A stretch of DNA of 64,000 nucleotides from Euptelea pleiosperma (Eukaryota; Streptophyta; Magnoliopsida; Ranunculales; Eupteleaceae). The stretch lies in NCBI GenBank assembly GCA_035048495.1, contig CM068540.1, positions 14,802,829 through 14,866,828 of the forward strand. The letters run 5' to 3'. The notes under the pieces are model-generated. The model saw only the letters and a list, made by a program, of their open reading frames with translations. It was not told where the DNA came from and did no database searches. The first letter of the stretch is position 1, and each line of letters begins with the position of its first letter. A program made the position numbers and the translations under genes. Below, piece by piece: positions 59,138 through 64,000 of the stretch.

Positions 59138-61154
59138 GCTGATGTGGGTTGTGTGAATGGAAAATGTTGGTGACTATTCCAAATGAAGGGCGATCCTTGA
59201 TGCACGATGGACCACCAAAATGTGTGAATAGTTTAGCTGCCACACGACAACCCAAGTGGAAAGTGGTATGGCCGAATCAAAACCCGTGAGCCCACAAGAT
59301 GGTTCTACTCATCAAGTTGCTCGGTTGACGACAAAAGGCAAGATAGTGAATGACACATCAATCCATGAGAAGAATGGTGATTTTTCTAAGAAATTAGATG
59401 GCATGTGGCTGTTATGGAAGAAATAGGAGGGCAATTTGAGAAAAACAAAAGAAATAGGAGGGCAAAACGGTCTCAAGAGATAAATTCTATCAATAGAGAG
59501 GAGGGGACCAAACCCTAATTCTCTTAAAGAAGAGAATAACTCTCTCTCCCACATTCCATTCCCCATTCTCTCCTTAGTCTCACAGCCAGCCGCCACCCTC
59601 TCAAGGAATGGACCATTAGAGCCACCATGGCTGGTGGCTCCTCCTCTCTCTCTCACTTTGGAACATCACCGCCCCCACCTGTTGGTCCTCCTCCATCACC
59701 AGCAACACCGACAATAGGCAGTGACGCCTCACCATTCAAGCCGTCCTCCTTCGGCACCTGCAACTAACCTTAGTTGTTCTCTCCCTTCTCCTCTGAGTTT
59801 CCCAAACCATCTCCTCTCTCTCATTTTCATCTTCTTCTTTCTCAAGGAAAAAAAAAGAAAAAAATGAAAAGGGAAAAGAGAAGAAGAGAAGGAGTCTGCC
59901 CTCCATCACCACATCCGGACTGCCATCTCCTCCTTGCGCCTACCTCCACTTCGTGCCGCACTCTCTCCATTAACAGCACTAGTCACGTGCCTTCATCAAC
60001 CTCCTAACAATACCAATCACCACCTGCAACATCCTTTGGTTGTCGGAACCTGCTGCTCTACCATGAAGATCCATACAACTCCGGCAATCCTCTCACTTGC
60101 TGCACCTTGCCCATCAACACCCATTACAACCCAGATCTGCAACGCCTAACAATTCACCCCCCTTGAACTGGTATGCACCGCCCTCAAGCCAGCCTCTTCA
60201 CCACCAGGTTCACCTATCTCCACCATCTTCATCTTTAGTGCAGCATCATTGTTGTTGCATCACACCACCATGGAAACAATTTGAACTTGCAACTCTGCAA
60301 GTGCATCGTCAACTCCGACGTCTTCCTCCTCCATGGCTACCACTTGGGACCAACGACCCACGATCTCTCTCACTTTCCTCCATCTTCCAAGGTGAGCAAC
60401 TGACAAACTATACCTGCTACTGCATCACCACCACAGCTAGACCGATCATCGTCAAAGCTAGCAACCACTCTTCAACGAGAACCTTATTTCAGTTCTACAA
60501 TAGAGAGGGATGTTGCCCTTCACAGTGCTCCTCAATGCCCCTTCTATTTCCACAAGAATTCGGCCAATCCTCCAAACTTTAGGCAACACACCATCTTCTC
60601 CGGCTGATCCTATCTCCGATAAGTAGAGAGAGGTAACTTTCTCTCTCAATCTCTTACTTTCTCTCTCCTCCCTTAGTTTCTCTCTCTTACTTGCTCTCAA
60701 TTTCCCTCTCTACTTTCTATCTCTAGTTCGATCCTCTTTAAACTATTTTTTTAGTGTAGTTGATTTCATGTTATTTAGTGAATTTTATTTTAAGCATTGT
60801 AATGGACATTTTAATTAAATAAATCTAGTTTATTTTTGCCATGAATTATGTTTGATTCTTTTTAGTTGGGTCGCTTTCTTTTAGAGTTTTTTTTGTATGG
60901 ATGTCATGGTTTCAATCAAAAGAAAAAAAATATTTTAAAACTAGCGATCACCCTCTCACCTCTCCATCCATTTCAAGCAAAACAAATTTGTCATTTTATG
61001 TGTTTGAGTCGCAAACTAACCCCGAGTGAGGATCGACATCCGACACGAGCTACTGTGCAAAATTGGTCATTTTACAGGTTAAAAGTCTCAGATCAAAAAC
61101 TACAAATGTGTTGAGATTAGGGTTCCGTCCAATGACCGAAAAAACCTTAGTTTC
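59138..61154 (+). mobile_element. Truncated or rearranged long-LTR family fragment
   Basis: From about 59500 it follows the family's order: 'accaaaccctaattctc', a pyrimidine-rich 1 kb stretch, 'gagtgaggatcgacatccgac', and the end 'aaaaaaccttagtttca' at 61154. The TGATATTCGC start is missing and no flanking duplication matches. The 161-codon frame at 60097-60582 lies in the pyrimidine-rich stretch and is not conserved in the other copies. It abuts MULE transposase coding sequence. Confidence 0.7.
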
Positions 61155-61660
61155 ACTTAGAGTAGAGTATGATAAGGCTATGGATGACATTTTATCCATC
61201 GATAAGGATGCATATGATTGGGTCAATAGTCAATTACCTGAGCACTGGGCTAATTGTAAATTTCCTGTCAGGCAATATGATTTACTAACCTCAAACCATG
61301 CAGAGTCTTACAATAATTGGTGTAAAGAAGCAAGAGATACGTCAATTTTGGGATTAGTTGATAAAATACGCACAAAGTTAATGGATCTGATGAATACCGT
61401 CAAATGGAGGTTTAGAAGTGTCCTATTGGGAATAATGTTGATTCGAAGCTGAAGGTAAATGTAAAACTAAGTGAAAACCTGGAGGTATATCAATCTTTTG
61501 AATTTGAGTAGGAAGTTCGTTGCCAACAAATATATCATCTTGTCAATTTGCAAACCAGGTCATGTACGTGTAATTATTGGTACCTCATCGGATTGCCATG
61601 TGTGCATGCTTGTGCAGTTCTGAGCTACGACTATAAATACATAGTACATAGTTTTGTATA
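61155..61660 (+). pseudogene. MULE (Mutator-like) transposase C-terminal relic with SWIM finger
   Basis: Reads VEYDKAMDDILSIDKDAYDW, then SNHAESYNNWCKEARD typical of MULE transposases. After a frameshift near 61420 it continues with NNVDSKLKVNVKLSEN and the SWIM zinc finger CTCNYWYLIGLPCVHACAV (CxC...CxH). The N-terminal and catalytic parts are absent from this side; the long-LTR fragment sits exactly at the 5' break, so it probably interrupted the gene. Confidence 0.88.
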
Positions 61661-61688
61661 TACATGGTACATAGGGTTGGGAGCCATT

Positions 61689-61864
61689 TTTTGTAGGCTT
61701 ATGGGCCATCTTTTGTAGACTTTTGAGCTATTTTTTGTAGGCTTATGAGCCATCTTTTGTAGGCTTTTGAGTTATTTTTTGTAGGCTTATGAGCCATCTT
61801 TTGTAGGCTTTTGAGTTATTTTTTGTAGGCTTATGAGCCATCTTTTGTAGGCTTGTAAGCCATC
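61689..61864. repeat. 22-bp tandem array with 44-bp higher-order period
   Basis: Eight units of 'ttttgtaggcttatgagccatc' type (176 bases), alternating with the 'ttttgtaggcttttgagttatt' version, so pairs form a 44-base repeat. Confidence 0.9.
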
Positions 61865-62329
61865 AATAACAAAGGAAAATACTATGTAAAATGTGATGGT
61901 GTTGGTGTGAAAACAAATGCAATGTGTAGATAAATGTATTACGCTTTTTAATTTTCAGTTGATGTTTGTAGGGGAATGCTAGTGAATTTTAATTTTGGTG
62001 CCTTATATTAAGTTATGATTCTCTATCCCCCATGGTTCTCCATGGTATATGTGCTACTTCTTGTATTTTAACTCTAATGGTAATAATGGTGGCATTTTAG
62101 TACAACCCCTTGAAAATAGGTCAACATCATTAAAACTCTCCTCCTCAACTGACTACCAACTGCCATAGATGTAGAGGACTCTTGTGGTCTTATAGCACAC
62201 CCCTTTTTTTTTATAGGTAAACATTTATTATTCATCCCTAACCCCTAAACCCCCCTAAGGTAAGAACTTAATTACCTCCCAAAGACTTGATCCCAGATCT
62301 GTGGGTACATCCCCCCATAGCCTCATTAT
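61865..62329. other. Intergenic, nothing recognised
   Basis: AT-rich spacer with short homopolymers. Confidence 0.4.
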
Positions 62330-62512
62330 GCACTGAAGCATGGATGTTTGGCTCACCTCTTGGTTGACCTACACACCAAAAAATAGCTTGATTGGTTATC
62401 ATTTTAATGGAGTGATTTTTAGCATTTGGGTGCTTAAATCTAATAAGCTGATTTTTTGAGTGTAGGTCCACTAAGAGGTGGGAACCAAACATCCATATGG
62501 TCAGTAGATCTG
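62330..62512. mobile_element. 183-bp foldback of the 'ggtggacctaca' family
   Basis: 'catggatgtttggctcacctcttgg...cctacacaccaaaaa' is matched in reverse by 'gagtgtaggtccactaagaggtgg...aaacatccatatggtcagt'. Confidence 0.75.
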
Positions 62513-62680
62513 GAGGGCAGAGGTGAGTAACAAAATTGCTGTACCTGACGCCATTTGGCGTCATGTCTACCTTGCTACATCATGACCCTACTCTAAAAAC
62601 AACCAATGAGTTCTCAACATGTACACCTAAAAGCAAGAGCACATGGGTACATTGCAAAAAGCACTTGTGTACGTTGCAAC

Positions 62681-62767
62681 CCACGGCCAGAGAAACCGTG
62701 GACACCATAGTGCCCACGGCCAGAGAAGCCGTGGTCACTGTAGTACCCACGGTTTCTGAGGCTGTGT
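62681..62767. repeat. 33-bp minisatellite
   Basis: Nearly three units starting 'cccacggccagagaa(a/g)ccgtgg'; the third is diverged. Within a unit 'ccacgg...ccgtgg' is itself inverted, so each can form a small hairpin. Confidence 0.8.
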
Positions 62768-62779
62768 AGGCAAAAGAAA

Positions 62780-63090
62780 AAAAATTGCTTCTGACTTCAA
62801 TTTTTTTTCAGAAGGTTCTATAGGGTGTCCAAGCATCCATTTTCTTAAAGAGTTTGAGGGTCCATCTAGGGTGTCCAAGCATCCATACGGTCACATCCTC
62901 TGAGGAGAAAATGGATGCTTGGACTTTTCTTAGGTGGACCCACAAACCTAATATTAACCTGATTAGTGATTTCTAAGCATTGGATTGGAGTCATTTTCAT
63001 GGGTTGATTTTAACAATGGGAATTTAAGCATTATTGACCATTATTTGGGATACAAAGATCGAAAGGTTTGAAAATTGACAATCATAAAAA
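62780..63090. mobile_element. Partial foldback related to 7028-7330
   Basis: 62915-63075 ('tgcttggac...ggtggacccacaaacc...gattagtgatttctaagcattggattggagtcat...acaaagatcgaaaggtttgaaa') matches the left two thirds of the 7 kb element. The right arm is missing or rearranged ('gtgtccaagcatccatacggtcac' lies to the left). Confidence 0.6.
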
Positions 63091-64000
63091 GCCACGTAAA
63101 ACGACAAGTGTTGCACAAGAGATGCTCCAACCATAGGATTACCTTGTTCATGATTTTGTCAGAACATAAATTCAGTGAACCGCATGGCCATGAAGGGATA
63201 TAGTCAACTATAGATACCAAATTCAAAAAAATATAGCCAAAGTAGACAAAGTTTGTTGGATGAGATATCATCCATAGTTTTGAGGTAGATATCTTAAAAA
63301 TACAAGAAAATGGATATCATCCTAGCTTAAAAATACAAAAAAGGATGTCTCATCATCTTCTTCTCTCTCTCTCTCATCTTCTTCTCCTTCTTTCAGAGTC
63401 ATTTCCCTTGACACTACTTGAAACCTCTCAAACATCATGACCTTGGAGAATCACTTTGAGTTGTCTTGTTCTCTCTTTCATAGTCTCAATCGTATCATTG
63501 GAGTCCGCCTGGTCAAGGATCTACAACGCTTCTTCTATTCTATGTGGATATAGCCTCTGTGGATCATAGCCACTTCGATTATCTGGGTTCTGGACGATAA
63601 CATGAGAAATGCTTTAGAACTACGGTAGATAATCCTTTTTATAATCCCGAGGATTCACAACCCGATGTCCACGTCGCTTCGCACGTAAGGTGTGATCAGG
63701 CTATTGGTCCCAGTATTGATCCAGCACATGGTACACCACCCTATACTAGGAGGAGATCCTTCATCGGTCGGCTCGAACAGGCTTATATGGTTCTGGAGGG
63801 ATTGACTACACATGATCAAACTGTCGAAGAACCCGATTTGGGTGGTACAGTTCAACGACTTCAAAGCATCTAAGGCATCCACAAAAGTATGCGATATGAA
63901 GAAAGGGATAATCATCCCTCATTTCTCGATAGGGCTCCCATATGACCTGCAATAAAATAGAAATATATCAATGTAAAGAAATAATAATTGAAATAAAATA
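63091..64000. other. Intergenic with a (TC)n tract, no gene called
   Basis: A (TC)n tract lies at 63361-63376. Plus-strand text at 63640-63870 gives a short open stretch of 'AHGTPPYTRRRSFIGRLEQA' type that could be a worn retroelement gag, but I cannot support a family. The 86-codon minus-strand frame there looks like its shadow. Confidence 0.35.

Noticed and set aside
60097..60582. 161-codon open frame
   Set aside because: Again in the pyrimidine-rich part of a long-LTR fragment, with no recognisable domain.
61689..61864. CRISPR-like array
   Set aside because: Units are contiguous with no unique spacers, and the genome is eukaryotic.
63655..63915. 86-codon minus-strand frame
   Set aside because: The opposite strand has an equally open stretch, so neither can be preferred without homology.

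Overview
This window is nuclear DNA of a flowering plant. It is AT-rich, has long intergenic spaces and is crowded with nested transposable elements. Only two multi-domain host genes are visible, both conserved across angiosperms. A pair of tiny duplicated genes is probable. The host proteins look like a non-grass angiosperm (eudicot or magnoliid grade), but I cannot name the species. There are no bacterial genes, CRISPR arrays or rRNA genes, and I found no convincing tRNA gene. One 100-N assembly gap lies at 3715-3814.

Host genes. (1) 1041-2284 (+): orthologue of the Arabidopsis F-box/kelch protein At1g30090, broken in this assembly by a one-base loss in a C run at 1580-1583. (2) 8995-9162 and 13080-13250 (+): two diverged copies of a 55/56-residue protein with an N-myristoylation/palmitoylation-type N terminus, lying on a duplicated segment of about 0.5 kb. 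(3) 18878-25843 (-): a complete 13-exon cohesin kleisin gene of the SYN2/SCC1-2 type (642 aa). It has two E2F-type sites just upstream, and a decayed Ty3/gypsy fragment sits antisense in its last intron.

Mobile DNA, left part (1-26.6 kb). This part is rich in small foldback elements. Many belong to one family whose arms carry 'ggatgtttggtcc...ggtggacctaca...atcagcctgatt'. A 588-bp hairpin element at 8287-8874 has a perfect 9-bp target duplication, and the other copy of the duplicated segment preserves its empty site. A second family with 'ccgttataacgg' repeats also shows a 9-bp duplication. There are three SINE-like units and a small gypsy gag relic at 16.6-18.2 kb.

Mobile DNA, right part (26.6-64 kb). 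This part is essentially all retrotransposon. A minus-strand Ty1/copia element of SIRE-like type (27368-35810) still has both LTRs, a PBS, a polypurine tract and a 5-bp target duplication (CCAAA), but its gag and pol are decayed. Relics of at least three more such elements lie at 36-38 kb and 45.9-54.4 kb. A second family with very long LTRs (about 2.5-2.9 kb, TGATATTCGC...TTTCA) is present as two solo LTRs, one internally recombined element and one rearranged fragment. One solo LTR sits inside a SIRE-like LTR with target duplication CTAGG. A plus-strand copia pol relic (56.9-58.95 kb), a MULE transposase relic with a SWIM finger (61.16-61.66 kb), two minisatellites and more foldbacks complete the window.

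I see no new multi-gene system. The best leads are the hairpin element with its empty-site record, the E2F-promoter/intron-insertion architecture of the kleisin gene, the palindrome arrays in the SIRE-like LTRs, the very long LTR family and the duplicated microprotein.
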